A stretch of 64,000 nt of DNA, from positions 682,001 through 746,000 of the forward strand of contig NZ_CP064056.1 in NCBI RefSeq assembly GCF_015775975.1, written 5' to 3'. Numbering within the stretch: position 1 is the first letter of the stretch; the number at the start of each line of letters is the position of its first letter. Made by a program: the position numbers and the translations under genes. Positions 1 to 8,971 of this stretch are shown here, one piece after another. This DNA comes from Staphylococcus lloydii. GTDB lineage: Bacteria; Bacillota; Bacilli; Staphylococcales; Staphylococcaceae. Below the pieces are notes generated by a model. It was not told the origin of the DNA. It was given only the letters and a program-made list of their open reading frames with translations, and made no database searches.

Positions 1-206
1 ATAGGTAATTATTTATATTTTAAATAAAGATTGTAAACTAATGATAGTGCTTACATTTCATGCTGTAAAGTTGTGCAACTCGTAAACTTACAGTAAACCA
101 TTCTTTTGTTTACTTGAAAGTGCTATGATGTAATTAGTTTAAGCAGAAGAAATACATAATTATCGTTAGAAATAATATAAAAATGATATATAAGGAGAGG
201 TGTGTA

Positions 207-1106
207 ATGACTCTGCGTATAGAAAACGTAACCAAGAAATATAAAGAGTTTAAAGCTGTTGATAACGTTTCCCTTACACTAGAAGAAGGTAATATGCTAG
301 GCTTTCTTGGACGTAACGGGGCAGGCAAAACAACGACATTTAGAATGATTTTAGGATTAACGCCTATCACTGAGGGACAAATTACTTATAAAGGTAAAAA
401 GATAGACAAAAAACAATATGACTATGTAGGTTATTTACCCGAAGAACGTGGCTTGCATCCCAAGATGAAAGTGTATGATGAGTTGTTTTATTTGGCTACA
501 CTAAAAGGAATGAAGTCAAAAGACATAAAAAAAGCAATTGATTATTGGCTCAATAGATTTGATATTGTACAAAATAGGGACAAAAAAATTGAAGCATTAT
601 CAAAAGGGAATCAACAAAAAATTCAATTGCTAGCAAGCATGATACACCAACCACAATTATTAATTTTAGATGAACCTTTTAGTGGTTTGGATCCAGTTAA
701 TGTAGAATTATTAAAGTCTGCAGTAAAAGAACTAAACGACCAAGGTACGACAATTATATATAGTTCACATAGGATGGAACACGTTGAAGAATTATGTGAT
801 GATGTGTGTATTTTAAATAATGGTAAGTTAGTCGTTGCCGGTCAAATTGATGAAGTAAAAGCTAATCACGGTAATAAGAGTGTAATGATAGAAACTACGC
901 ATGAAATGCCTGAGTTAGAATCGCTTGATGGTGTATTAAATGTGGAACGTAACAAACGAGAAATTAAGGTAACGATTGAAAATGAAGCCATAGCCGAAAA
1001 CGTGTATGAAATAGTCGTAAGATATGGTTTTGTTAAAAGATTCCAAGTCGTTGAACCTTCTTTAAATGAAATCTTCATAGACAAAGTAGGTGATTATAAT
1101 GGATAG
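207..1106 (+). CDS. ABC transporter ATP-binding protein (NatA/YhaQ-like)
   Basis: Cytoplasmic ATPase subunit of a two-gene ABC-2 type exporter, 299 aa. Seen: Walker A GRNGAGKTT near residues 35-43, a signature-like LSKGNQQK near 131, Walker B LILDEP near 152-157 and an SSH switch histidine near 187. The last ~80 residues form a C-terminal extension of the DUF4162 kind found in YhaQ/NatA-type ATPases. The start at 207 is chosen because AAGGAGAGG (192-200) sits just upstream; an in-frame ATG at 183 lacks such a site. The permease gene overlaps by 8 bp, so the two are co-translated. The substrate is unknown; Na+ or a small toxic molecule is possible from the family only. Confidence 0.9.
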   Translation: MTLRIENVTKKYKEFKAVDNVSLTLEEGNMLGFLGRNGAGKTTTFRMILGLTPITEGQITYKGKKIDKKQYDYVGYLPEERGLHPKMKVYDELFYLATLKGMKSKDIKKAIDYWLNRFDIVQNRDKKIEALSKGNQQKIQLLASMIHQPQLLILDEPFSGLDPVNVELLKSAVKELNDQGTTIIYSSHRMEHVEELCDDVCILNNGKLVVAGQIDEVKANHGNKSVMIETTHEMPELESLDGVLNVERNKREIKVTIENEAIAENVYEIVVRYGFVKRFQVVEPSLNEIFIDKVGDYNG

Positions 1107-2334
1107 ATTTTTAGCTACTTTCGCACTGACTTACCGTAACAAAGTAAAGGCAAAATCATTTCTTATTTTCACAGGAATTGTTGTGATATTAATCTTAGCT
1201 GCCGGTAACATTAATAAAATAATTGATTTATTCGATAATGGTGGAGATAAAATAGGAATTGTTGCGGATAATGATAAGTTATATAAAGCGATTAAATCAC
1301 AAGAAAAGCAATTGAATGATGATGCCACGTATCACAGAATGTCAGAAAGCAAGGCCAAAAAAGAGATAAAAAGTAAAAAGCTAGACGAAGCGTATATCGT
1401 AAATTTAGCAGATAACAAATTGAACGGTAAAATACTAAGCCATGATACGGTATCTGGACAAAAGCAACAAAAGTTTAAGGCCATGTTGACGACGATACAA
1501 ACACAAATAACAGCATCTAATTTGAAATTAACACCATCGGAATTAAAATCATTACAAGCACAAAGTAAAGTGTCGACAGAAATGATATCCGATAGTCAAC
1601 ACAATAATAATTTATCGGAAGCTCAAAAAACGTTTAATATCATTGTTGTGTATGCTGGAATTATGTTGCTATTCTTTATCATTATCAATTATGCCAATCA
1701 AATCGCTATGGAAATTGCTACAGAAAAGACATCTCGTGTTATCGAGATGATTATTACAAGTGTGTCACCTATGGTACACATACTCGCTAAAATAGCAGGG
1801 ATTATAGCAGTAGCATTAACACAAATCGTAATTTTCGTGATTGTCGCCATTATTTCTTATTTTGCATTTGATGTTAAAGAAATGTTCAAAGGTTTTGATG
1901 TACAGCCGGGCACATTGACTACACAAATTATAATCGTAGGTATGATTAATTTAATTGTTGGTGTATTATCTTACGTGTTCTTAGCAGCTATATTAGGCGC
2001 TATTACTGCCCGAATTGAAGATATAAATCAATCTATTATGCCAATGTCATTATTAGGAATGATTGGCTTATATGTATCGTTATATAGCGTTTGGAATCCA
2101 GATGCGTTAATTACTAAAATCACTAGTTTTATTCCAATGTTATCGCCGTTTACTATGTTTGTACGTTCATCATCTCCGAACGTCGAAGTATGGGAAATTG
2201 TTGTTAGTGTCATTATCTCACTAATTACAGCAGTTATCTTATTATGGGTGGCAATAAGAAGTTATAAAGACAGTATTTTAAGTTTTGATCGAAGTGTCAA
2301 AGCTTCAATGAAACGTCTGTTGAAACGCAGTTAA
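1099..2334 (+). CDS. ABC-2 family transporter permease (YhaP/NatB-like)
   Basis: Membrane subunit partnering the ATPase immediately upstream, with which it overlaps by 8 bp. It is 411 aa. One hydrophobic helix lies near residues 20-40, then a long polar extracytoplasmic segment to about residue 175, then at least five membrane segments to the C-terminus, ending in a basic tail. This is the usual plan of the ABC-2 NatB/YhaP permeases. ATG at 1099 is preferred over the one at 1090 because of AGGTGAT just upstream. A hairpin at 2425-2474 probably ends the operon. Confidence 0.85.
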   Translation: MDRFLATFALTYRNKVKAKSFLIFTGIVVILILAAGNINKIIDLFDNGGDKIGIVADNDKLYKAIKSQEKQLNDDATYHRMSESKAKKEIKSKKLDEAYIVNLADNKLNGKILSHDTVSGQKQQKFKAMLTTIQTQITASNLKLTPSELKSLQAQSKVSTEMISDSQHNNNLSEAQKTFNIIVVYAGIMLLFFIIINYANQIAMEIATEKTSRVIEMIITSVSPMVHILAKIAGIIAVALTQIVIFVIVAIISYFAFDVKEMFKGFDVQPGTLTTQIIIVGMINLIVGVLSYVFLAAILGAITARIEDINQSIMPMSLLGMIGLYVSLYSVWNPDALITKITSFIPMLSPFTMFVRSSSPNVEVWEIVVSVIISLITAVILLWVAIRSYKDSILSFDRSVKASMKRLLKRS

Positions 2335-2424
2335 ATATTTGTGTAAATTTACAAAATGTATAGATTTACAATTTGTATAATTGTTACAATGAAACTTATA
2401 AATATTAAATTTGTAAATAAAATG

Positions 2425-2474
2425 AAAACATACAGGCATACCCCAACAAGTTTATATTTGCTTGTATGTTTTTA
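2425..2474 (+). terminator. Probable terminator after the ABC exporter
   Basis: Inverted repeat AAAACATACAGGCA / TGCTTGTATGTTTT with one mismatch, followed by TTTATTT. It lies in the 311-bp gap before galM. The rest of the gap is AT-rich and shows no ORF that I can support. Confidence 0.6.
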
Positions 2475-2645
2475 TTTGAATGATGTTTGCAGTATTGACT
2501 ATTAAATAGTTGACTTACGCAGTATTGGTATAGTAAATCATCTTAGTATTTTAAGGCATATCAATTACCATTTCATCGGCATTACTGTTGTATTAATAAA
2601 ACGATTTGTTGATGAAGATGTTTAGTGGGAAAGGGAGTATTTAAC

Positions 2646-3662
2646 ATGTTTGCAAAAGTAGAAAAACAGCGTAACGGTATTGAATTAATAAAAATCGAAA
2701 ATCAAGAAACAACAATAGTATTTTCAAATTTTGGTGCGCGTATTATTTCATGGAAATATGATGACAATAGTATTGTGTTAGGTAATATTGTTGAAGCGGA
2801 TGAGTTTTATCAAGCGAACCCATTTAAATTTGGTGCCACGATAGGTCGCTACAGTGGCAGAATCGCAAATGCTACTTTTGAGTTAGATGGTAAAACGTAT
2901 ACTTTAAATCAGAATGATGGGCCGAATAATATTCACGGTGGACCGTATGGTCTGGATACTAAATTTTTTGATTATGAAATTCATGAACAGGTGGGTCAAG
3001 TTAAAATCATCTTTAAGACTACGATAAAAAGTGAGGACGATAATTTCCCGGGTAATATTGAATTGAAAGTGACGCATACATATAATGTTGAACATAAGTG
3101 GACTGTTGAATATGAAGCCGTTGCTACTGAGAAAACATTATTTAATCCGATGAATCATGTTTATTTTAATTTAAATAGAGACAATAATATTATCGATAAT
3201 CATTATATTAGTAGTGAACAATTAGCATTGTATCCATTGGGCGACGATAATTTAGTTAGCAGTTTAGAACCCATCGATTTAAAAAATTATTTTGAAAGTG
3301 ACAAGATTAAATTTAAAGATATATTTGAAACGACGCATCCTATATTGCAACAACAAATGACGCGTTATAATGGCTTGGATCATCCGTTTGAGATAAATAA
3401 CGGCCAAATGACTATTGAAAATAAGCACTTTTTATTAAAAGTAGAAACAGATATGCCGAATGTTGTTATTTTTACATTTAATAATACTTCAAGTTGGCAA
3501 AGTAATTTTAATATTTATAAACCGCATTCAGGATTTACACTAGAAACACAATGTATTCCTAATGATATCAACTTGGAAGGTGAAAATGCCCAGTCTATCA
3601 TAGAAGCAAACAAACCTTTCTATTCTAAAACATCTTATAAAATTTTTGAAAAAGAAGTATAA
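2646..3662 (+). CDS. galM: Aldose 1-epimerase (galactose mutarotase)
   Basis: Interconverts alpha and beta anomers of aldoses such as galactose and glucose in the cytoplasm. It is 338 aa, the normal family length. Seen: the N-terminal GRYSGRIAN region, NNIHGG with the catalytic-region His near 97, NHVYFNL with the second His near 171, and the ETQ glutamate near 300 that acts as the base in the family. ATG at 2646 is preceded by AAAGGGAG; an upstream in-frame GTG at 2625 has no site. It stands alone here, more than 50 kb from galRKET, and ends in a strong hairpin. Confidence 0.9.
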   Translation: MFAKVEKQRNGIELIKIENQETTIVFSNFGARIISWKYDDNSIVLGNIVEADEFYQANPFKFGATIGRYSGRIANATFELDGKTYTLNQNDGPNNIHGGPYGLDTKFFDYEIHEQVGQVKIIFKTTIKSEDDNFPGNIELKVTHTYNVEHKWTVEYEAVATEKTLFNPMNHVYFNLNRDNNIIDNHYISSEQLALYPLGDDNLVSSLEPIDLKNYFESDKIKFKDIFETTHPILQQQMTRYNGLDHPFEINNGQMTIENKHFLLKVETDMPNVVIFTFNNTSSWQSNFNIYKPHSGFTLETQCIPNDINLEGENAQSIIEANKPFYSKTSYKIFEKEV

Positions 3663-3705
3663 AAAAGTATGGGATTGGTGCTTAGCACTAATTCCATACT
3701 TTTTA
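3661..3705. terminator. Bidirectional terminator, galM / MOSC pseudogene
   Basis: Hairpin with arms AAAAAGTATGG and CCATACTTTTT, extended inward by GATTGGTGC / GCACTAAT, flanked by A- and T-rich ends. It sits between convergent genes and could serve both strands. Confidence 0.8.
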
Positions 3706-3708
3706 TAG

Positions 3709-4362
3709 TTATTGGGCGCGTGTTAATAAACGCTGAAGTTTCTCTTTTCTTTTGTTTGTAAGATAAGGGTTTTGAAGAGCATAACTAAGTCGTGAAGCAT
3801 TTTTACGGTCATTATAATAAACATCATTAAGTTCATAAACTGATAGTTGCGTATCTTTTTCGGCTGTTTTTATTAATTTAAGATGGTCATTATCTGATAC
3901 GTTTCCTTCTTGGATAACTCGGAAATAAAAGCCTGTTTTACCTGTTGTAGACATCCGTTTAACTAGGTCAGGAATTTGATATTTCGCTTGAATTTTCCAA
4001 CAAGGCTCCCTTATTTCAGATATTTAAATAATTGCGTCACCTAATTGGTATTGATTGCCAAAATAAGCTTCGCGTTCATCTAAATTAGCCACAGTAAGAT
4101 TTTCACCAAACATAGCATAAGTAGGAAGCTCAACAACATCATCTCGCCACATTGCATAATTTGATTTACTAAATAAGCAGACTGCTTTATCTGGTCCTCC
4201 GTGGTCTTTATATTCCTGTTCATCTTGAGTAAAACCAGTTAATGATAGCCACATAGAACCAGTGAAAGGTACTTTGTTGAGCGCAGAGCGCATGGGTCTT
4301 TTGCTACTATAGTTTAAATCTTCAATTTTACCTGTAGATATTGCTTCGACTTCGTAAATCAT
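3709..4362 (-). pseudogene. MOSC-domain protein (YiiM-like), interrupted by an in-frame TAA
   Basis: On the minus strand one continuous frame runs from ATG at 4362 to a stop at 3709 and would give 217 aa, about the length of YiiM-type MOSC proteins. It is broken once, by TAA at 4024-4026, after GDAII. The sequence resumes in the same frame with ISEIREPCWKI, which resembles the region holding the conserved MOSC cysteine. Related proteins as I recall them read LIQVS-type sequence here, so the TAA probably replaces CAA (Gln). The stop removes the Cys and the C-terminal region. A 112-aa N-terminal fragment remains; an 81-aa C-terminal piece could only start at an internal ATG (3954). MOSC proteins bind molybdenum cofactor or sulfur ligands. 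A sequencing error remains possible. Confidence 0.8.
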
Positions 4363-4552
4363 AAGTTGCCTCCATTCCCAAGATTAAGCTTATTATATAT
4401 AAAAAATAATGATTAATGAAGCATAAAAGATGGTAATTAATTATGGATATTATTTTATCATAATTAAGATAAACAAGGACTTTAGCTATATATTTTTAAC
4501 ATTCTCATGTACAATATAGGTATTACAACTATAGTCATAAAGGGGCAGCATT

Positions 4553-5242
4553 ATGGATAAGAAACAGTTAAAAATAAGTACATTTGACGATGCATTGCAA
4601 CAAGTAAAAGATGGTATGGTTATTGGAATTGGTTCAGGATCTACGATTGAATTACTCATTCCACACTTAGCAGAAAAGGTTACTTCTGAACAACTCGATA
4701 TAACAGGCGTTTGTACTTCAAATAAAACAGCTTACATTGCCAAAAAACATGGTATTAAAATAATAGAAATTAATGATGTTACCAATATAGATTTAGCAAT
4801 AGATGGTGCAGATGAAGTTGATACGGATTTAAACCTTATCAAGGGTGGCGGTGGCGCATTATTTAGAGAAAAAGTCATCGATGCCATGGCAAATAAATTT
4901 GTTGTACTCGCTGATGAATCTAAAATGGTGAGTTATTTAGGCGAAACCTTTAAATTACCCGTTGAGGTGGATAAATTTAATTGGCTACTCGTTGCAAGAA
5001 AAATCGAAGCATACGATAAACTTGAAGTGACACGTCGAATGGCAGATGATGTGCCGTTTATTACAGATAACGGTAATTATATATTGGATGTTACATTACA
5101 TAATGGCATTAACCCGGCTGAATTTCATGAATATTTGATTCATTTAATAGGTGTATTAGAGACTGGATATTTTATCGATATAGCAGATCAAGCAATAGTT
5201 GGTACACAAGAAGGCGTGAAAGTTTTTAATAAAGCAAACTAA
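4553..5242 (+). CDS. rpiA: Ribose-5-phosphate isomerase A
   Basis: Interconverts ribose 5-phosphate and ribulose 5-phosphate in the pentose phosphate pathway. It is 229 aa, full length. Seen: phosphate-binding GIGSGST near residues 25-31, the IDGADEVD motif with acidic residues Asp84 and Asp87, and KGGGGALFREK with Lys97 and Glu106, matching the RpiA catalytic set. The start at 4553 follows AAAGGGGC at a good distance. It is monocistronic: the MOSC remnant is divergent upstream and lyrA convergent downstream, with a hairpin between. Confidence 0.97.
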   Translation: MDKKQLKISTFDDALQQVKDGMVIGIGSGSTIELLIPHLAEKVTSEQLDITGVCTSNKTAYIAKKHGIKIIEINDVTNIDLAIDGADEVDTDLNLIKGGGGALFREKVIDAMANKFVVLADESKMVSYLGETFKLPVEVDKFNWLLVARKIEAYDKLEVTRRMADDVPFITDNGNYILDVTLHNGINPAEFHEYLIHLIGVLETGYFIDIADQAIVGTQEGVKVFNKAN

Positions 5243-5286
5243 AAAAGAACGTTAACACATTTATAAGTGTTAACGTCCTTTTTATT
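5243..5286. terminator. Terminator between rpiA and lyrA
   Basis: Inverted repeat AACGTTAACAC / GTGTTAACGT with an upstream A-run and a downstream T-run, lying between convergent genes, so it probably works in both directions. Confidence 0.8.
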
Positions 5287-5287
5287 A

Positions 5288-6712
5288 CTATCTTCTATTA
5301 CGTTTTTTGAGTTTTGTAAGGAACGAAGTACGGTGGTAATCACTCGCAGTATCGTCTTCACGTTCATTACTCTGATTACTGTCATGTGTATCTTCTGCAT
5401 TCACATTATCTTCAGATGGTTGTTCATCATTAGTAACATGCTTTGAAGAAGTCTCGGTTTCAGTATCATTAGCCACATGATGCGATAAATTTGAGTGTGC
5501 ATCGTGTTCACTATCAGTTGTTGGTTGATTTTGTGTCTCATGTGTTGTTCCAAATGCGTTGCTTTCTTCTGATGCTACTTGGTGGTGTTCAGAATCCTCA
5601 TTTTGAGTAACAGGCGCATCTTCAGTGACCGGTGTCTCATCAGCACTTGTACTATCTTCAGAGACTGGCGCATTGTCATGATGTTCTGTACTTTCCGTGA
5701 TGGCTTCGTCATCGCCGTCAGTCGCTTTGTCAGCTTCATGAGGTTCTGTTTCAGTTATTGAAGTATCTTCAGTAACTGCTTTGTCCTCAACATCTGTTGT
5801 AGAAGTTGCTGCAGTTCCTTCGTTGTGAAGTGCATTGGGTGACGCGTTATGTTTATTAGAAGCGTCTATTTCATCTTCATCATTAAGGTGATCCATGTAG
5901 TTGTTTTCTTCGATTTCATCAAAGTTGCGTCTTGTAAAGAAGTAAAGAATCGCTCTAACGATCATACTCAATATTAAATAAACGAGTCCGACTGCTACAG
6001 TTGAATATGCGATAACCTTCATTGCAAAGACATTGCCCAATTCTTCATTAAATAAGAAAACGAGGCCAAATGACATAATAAAATGAAAGGCTGTTGCTAT
6101 ATAAATTGTACGTCCTCTCATGCCACGAATAAGTTCGCCAACAATTATAGAAAATGCAAAACCATATAAAAAGCTGTACATTGCATATGTTAAACCGAAA
6201 CTAAGATTTACATTCCATAACGCATATAAAAAACCAACGATAATAGATGCGAATAAATTATATACGCGGTTTTCCACTATGTTTTGTAAATATGAACGGA
6301 AGGCAAATTCTATTAAAAATGCCATGATTAGTTGACCAATAATTACAGTAGTGATTGTCACTGATAAATCTTCAGCTTGTAATAAGATGAAACTATCTGC
6401 AAAAACATTAAAGCTAGTCATTGCTACAATAAAAATCACTAATGGAATTATTATTGCTAATAAAAGTCTAACGATTGTATCTAGACCCAATGTGAATTTT
6501 AAACCACTTAATTGGATTCTTCTGCTACCAAATATAATTAGACAGATAAATACTGCAACAAAAGGTGCAATAACACTCAAGTCAAAAACGAAAGATTTAT
6601 AAGGCACTTGTCCTTGAAAATCTTTAAGTATCGTAGGTAATGCATAGGAAATGAGATAAAATATAAAAATCATCATTGCCCATCTAAAACCAGGAATACG
6701 TTGCTTATCCAT
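5288..6712 (-). CDS. lyrA: LyrA/SpdC-like CPBP-family membrane protein with acidic tail
   Basis: Polytopic membrane protein of the abortive-infection/CPBP superfamily, 474 aa. Residues 1-~260 carry about eight hydrophobic segments; the remaining ~210 form a Thr/Asp/Glu/His-rich low-complexity cytoplasmic tail. In S. aureus LyrA/SpdC affects lysostaphin sensitivity, surface display of YSIRK proteins and septal wall synthesis, and sits next to rpiA as here. The protease motif is degenerate: EFAFRSYL replaces the usual EExxxR, and HFIMSFG is the later histidine motif. That fits a scaffold rather than an active peptidase. The tail is longer than I recall for S. aureus (~419 aa in total). Confidence 0.85.
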   Translation of the reverse strand: MDKQRIPGFRWAMMIFIFYLISYALPTILKDFQGQVPYKSFVFDLSVIAPFVAVFICLIIFGSRRIQLSGLKFTLGLDTIVRLLLAIIIPLVIFIVAMTSFNVFADSFILLQAEDLSVTITTVIIGQLIMAFLIEFAFRSYLQNIVENRVYNLFASIIVGFLYALWNVNLSFGLTYAMYSFLYGFAFSIIVGELIRGMRGRTIYIATAFHFIMSFGLVFLFNEELGNVFAMKVIAYSTVAVGLVYLILSMIVRAILYFFTRRNFDEIEENNYMDHLNDEDEIDASNKHNASPNALHNEGTAATSTTDVEDKAVTEDTSITETEPHEADKATDGDDEAITESTEHHDNAPVSEDSTSADETPVTEDAPVTQNEDSEHHQVASEESNAFGTTHETQNQPTTDSEHDAHSNLSHHVANDTETETSSKHVTNDEQPSEDNVNAEDTHDSNQSNEREDDTASDYHRTSFLTKLKKRNRR

Positions 6713-6856
6713 TTACGTAACCTCCAATTAGGTTTTAAATATTTCATTCGCACCTAATTATACATTTTACAAATGTAGAAATAAATTAAATATAGTAAAT
6801 ATCATTGAATTGTAATAGTGTAGGGTTAAATTTCACTAAAATTGACATATTTAAAT

Positions 6857-6884
6857 GTTATAGGCTAATTATTTAGCCTATAAC
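6857..6884. repeat. Perfect 12-bp palindrome between lyrA and hutG
   Basis: GTTATAGGCTAA, a 4-base loop TTAT, then TTAGCCTATAAC: a perfect inverted repeat in the 256-bp divergent region. No T-run follows on either side, so it looks more like an operator or RNA hairpin than an intrinsic terminator. A TTGACA hexamer lies at 6843-6848 just to its left. Confidence 0.6.
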
Positions 6885-6919
6885 GGGGTAATAAATGAGT
6901 ATGAATTGAATTCAAAAAA

Positions 6920-6935
6920 ATGTAAGCGTATACTT
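6920..6935. promoter_or_regulatory. cre-like site upstream of hutG
   Basis: ATGTAAGCGTATACTT matches the CcpA consensus WTGNAARCGNWWWCAW at all but one position. It lies 34 bp before the hutG start. Carbon catabolite repression of histidine use is known in Bacillus, so the placement makes sense. Binding is inferred. Confidence 0.65.
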
Positions 6936-6968
6936 TAAGTGTTCAATTAGTTTTAAAGGGGGAAGAGT

Positions 6969-7901
6969 ATGCATAATTTACCAAAAACTGAACTTTGGAC
7001 AGGTAGGATTGATAGCGAAACGGACAGTAGCCAGTTTCGCCATTTTCAAACAATTCAATTCGGTAATTTAAATGAAGCGTCAACAAAGTCACAACGTGAA
7101 GGTGTAGGTATACTCGGTTATGAAGTAGATAAGGGCGTTGAATTAAATAATGGTCGGATAGGCGCTAAAGAAGGCCCAAATGCTATAAAAAGTGCATTTG
7201 CTAATCTACCAGTATTACGTACTAACCCAATATTTGACTACGGTAATATAGCCCATGACCATGAAACATTAGAAGAAACGCAACAAGAATTTGCACAATA
7301 TGTAACCCAATCAGTTAAAAGACATAAGCAAACATTTCTATTAGGCGGAGGGCATGATATTGCTTACGCACAATACTTAGGTGTTAGAGCCGCAAATCCT
7401 GATTCGTCCATAGGTGTTATTAATATCGATGCACATTTTGATACTCGAATTGCAGATGGGTCTACGTCAGGCACAAGTTTTCGACAAATTTTAGAAGAAG
7501 ATGAAAACACTGCGTATTTAGTTTTAGGTATACAACAAGGTGGCAATACACAGGCTTTATTTGATTATGCAAAAGAACGAAACATAGACTATGTTTTTTC
7601 AGATGAATTATTGCATCAAGTCTCACCACCAATTAAAGATTTAGTGGATCGTTTTGTCCATGAACATGACGTGATTATGTTTACAATTTGTATGGACGTC
7701 ATTGATAGTGCTTATGCACCAGGTGTAAGTGCGCCAGCAGTATTAGGTTTATATCCAAATATCGTGTTGGAATTGGCTAAACGCATCATACCAAACGATA
7801 AAGTTTCTACAGTAAGTATAGCTGAAACGAACCCATCATATGATAGTGATAATAGAACTGCAAAATTGACAGCTAATTTTATTCATCATTTTTTACGTTA
7901 A
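6969..7901 (+). CDS. hutG: Formimidoylglutamase
   Basis: Hydrolyses N-formimino-L-glutamate to glutamate and formamide, the last step of the four-enzyme histidine degradation route. It is 310 aa, a member of the arginase/ureohydrolase family with a binuclear Mn centre. Seen: GGGHDIA with His near 129, NIDAHFDTR with Asp154, His156 and Asp158, and the CMDVIDSAYAPG metal motif near residue 243. ATG at 6969 follows AAAGGGGGAAG. It is split from hutUI by a convergent LysR gene whose end overlaps it by 23 bp. No hutH lies in the window. Confidence 0.95.
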   Translation: MHNLPKTELWTGRIDSETDSSQFRHFQTIQFGNLNEASTKSQREGVGILGYEVDKGVELNNGRIGAKEGPNAIKSAFANLPVLRTNPIFDYGNIAHDHETLEETQQEFAQYVTQSVKRHKQTFLLGGGHDIAYAQYLGVRAANPDSSIGVINIDAHFDTRIADGSTSGTSFRQILEEDENTAYLVLGIQQGGNTQALFDYAKERNIDYVFSDELLHQVSPPIKDLVDRFVHEHDVIMFTICMDVIDSAYAPGVSAPAVLGLYPNIVLELAKRIIPNDKVSTVSIAETNPSYDSDNRTAKLTANFIHHFLR

Positions 7902-8763
7902 TATCCCAATAATTTAAAAATACAGATATTAAAGAAAGTACTCTAGTAGAGTGCTTTCTTTTTTTTAAGTAATTAAGGTAAATCGTACGACCTAAATTGG
8001 GTTTAAATTTAACGACATCCAATTGATTCGTGTTAAATGATTGATAATAAAATCTCGGTATAATGGCATATCCTAAACCTTTATGTACAAAATTCGTTGC
8101 CGCTTCAAAACGATCAACTTCTAATATGATATTAGGGTGTAGACTCACGCGCTTAAAGTAATCATCTAGGTGTTGTCTTACTTGTGATCCTTTTTTCGGT
8201 AAAATCAATGGTAAATCATCTATTGTAATATTTTGGCGCGTAAAGGTATTATGTGGTGCTAATAGAACATAGGACTCATCATATAACGGTGTGGATTGAA
8301 TCGCTTCGTGTGTGATTTTTTCATTTGATAAAACGATATGTTCTTCAAAATTTAATAGATGTTCTAAAATATCGTTTTGATTATGTGTTTCGGAAATTAA
8401 ATACGTTTGATCGGCGTATTTTTTACGGTGCACTGCAATCACTTGTGAAACCCATTGATTCGTTGATTCTAGTATAGACAATTTAATTTTAGGTGATTCA
8501 CTCATTTTTAAATCGTGCATTTTTTCCATAGTTTGATGGTATTCCTGCACTAACTGTACTGCATAATTGTAGAACTGAATGCCTTTCTCAGTTATTTTGA
8601 TATCTTTTGTTGTACGTGTGAATAAATCATAACCTAAATTACTTTCTATCTTTTTAATTGTTGCCGTTAGAGAAGGCTGGCTAATATGTAAAAACTTAGC
8701 GGCTTGAGTGAAATTGTTATATTTAACTACTGCAATAAAGTATTCTAACTGAATAATTTTCAT
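7879..8763 (-). CDS. LysR-family transcriptional regulator beside hut genes
   Basis: 294 aa. An N-terminal winged HTH (residues 1-~60, FTQAAKFLHISQPSLTATIKK) is followed by a LysR substrate-binding domain to the C-terminus, the standard layout. It is divergent from hutU and convergent with hutG, so it is the likely regulator of histidine degradation, with an intermediate such as urocanate as a plausible effector; both are inference. The gene end overlaps hutG by 23 bp. A 10-bp inverted repeat at 8832-8882 in the shared upstream region may be its operator. Confidence 0.85.
   Translation of the reverse strand: MKIIQLEYFIAVVKYNNFTQAAKFLHISQPSLTATIKKIESNLGYDLFTRTTKDIKITEKGIQFYNYAVQLVQEYHQTMEKMHDLKMSESPKIKLSILESTNQWVSQVIAVHRKKYADQTYLISETHNQNDILEHLLNFEEHIVLSNEKITHEAIQSTPLYDESYVLLAPHNTFTRQNITIDDLPLILPKKGSQVRQHLDDYFKRVSLHPNIILEVDRFEAATNFVHKGLGYAIIPRFYYQSFNTNQLDVVKFKPNLGRTIYLNYLKKRKHSTRVLSLISVFLNYWDINVKNDE
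7931..7966 (+). terminator. hutG terminator embedded in the LysR coding sequence
   Basis: AAGAAAG-ACTCT, AGT loop, AGAGT-CTTTCTT followed by eight Ts on the plus strand. It lies 30 bp after the hutG stop but wholly inside the 3' end of the convergent LysR gene, so the same bases also encode the regulator's C-terminus. Confidence 0.7.
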
Positions 8764-8831
8764 GGAAATCCGCCTTTACTATTTATAGTTTTATCCTATT
8801 AATGATTAGTTTATTTATATTGGTAAGTTAT

Positions 8832-8882
8832 AATTAAGCATAATATAATTACACTATAGCGTAAATAAACAAATGCTTAATT
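8832..8882. promoter_or_regulatory. Candidate operator in the LysR-hutU divergent region
   Basis: AATTAAGCAT at 8832-8841 and its exact reverse complement ATGCTTAATT at 8873-8882, 31 bp apart. LysR regulators often bind spaced half-sites in the region between their own gene and the target gene. The assignment is inferred from position and symmetry. Confidence 0.45.
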
Positions 8883-8971
8883 TTCTATTTATAGCAATGC
8901 AATATGGTTAATATTTAGTCTGAAATTTATTGAGAACATAGCAATTAAACAATGGGATGGAGTGGTTGTTA

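Noticed and set aside
5579-5761. Plus-strand ORF inside the lyrA tail
   Set aside because: It arises from the repetitive acidic codons on the other strand and has no ribosome site.
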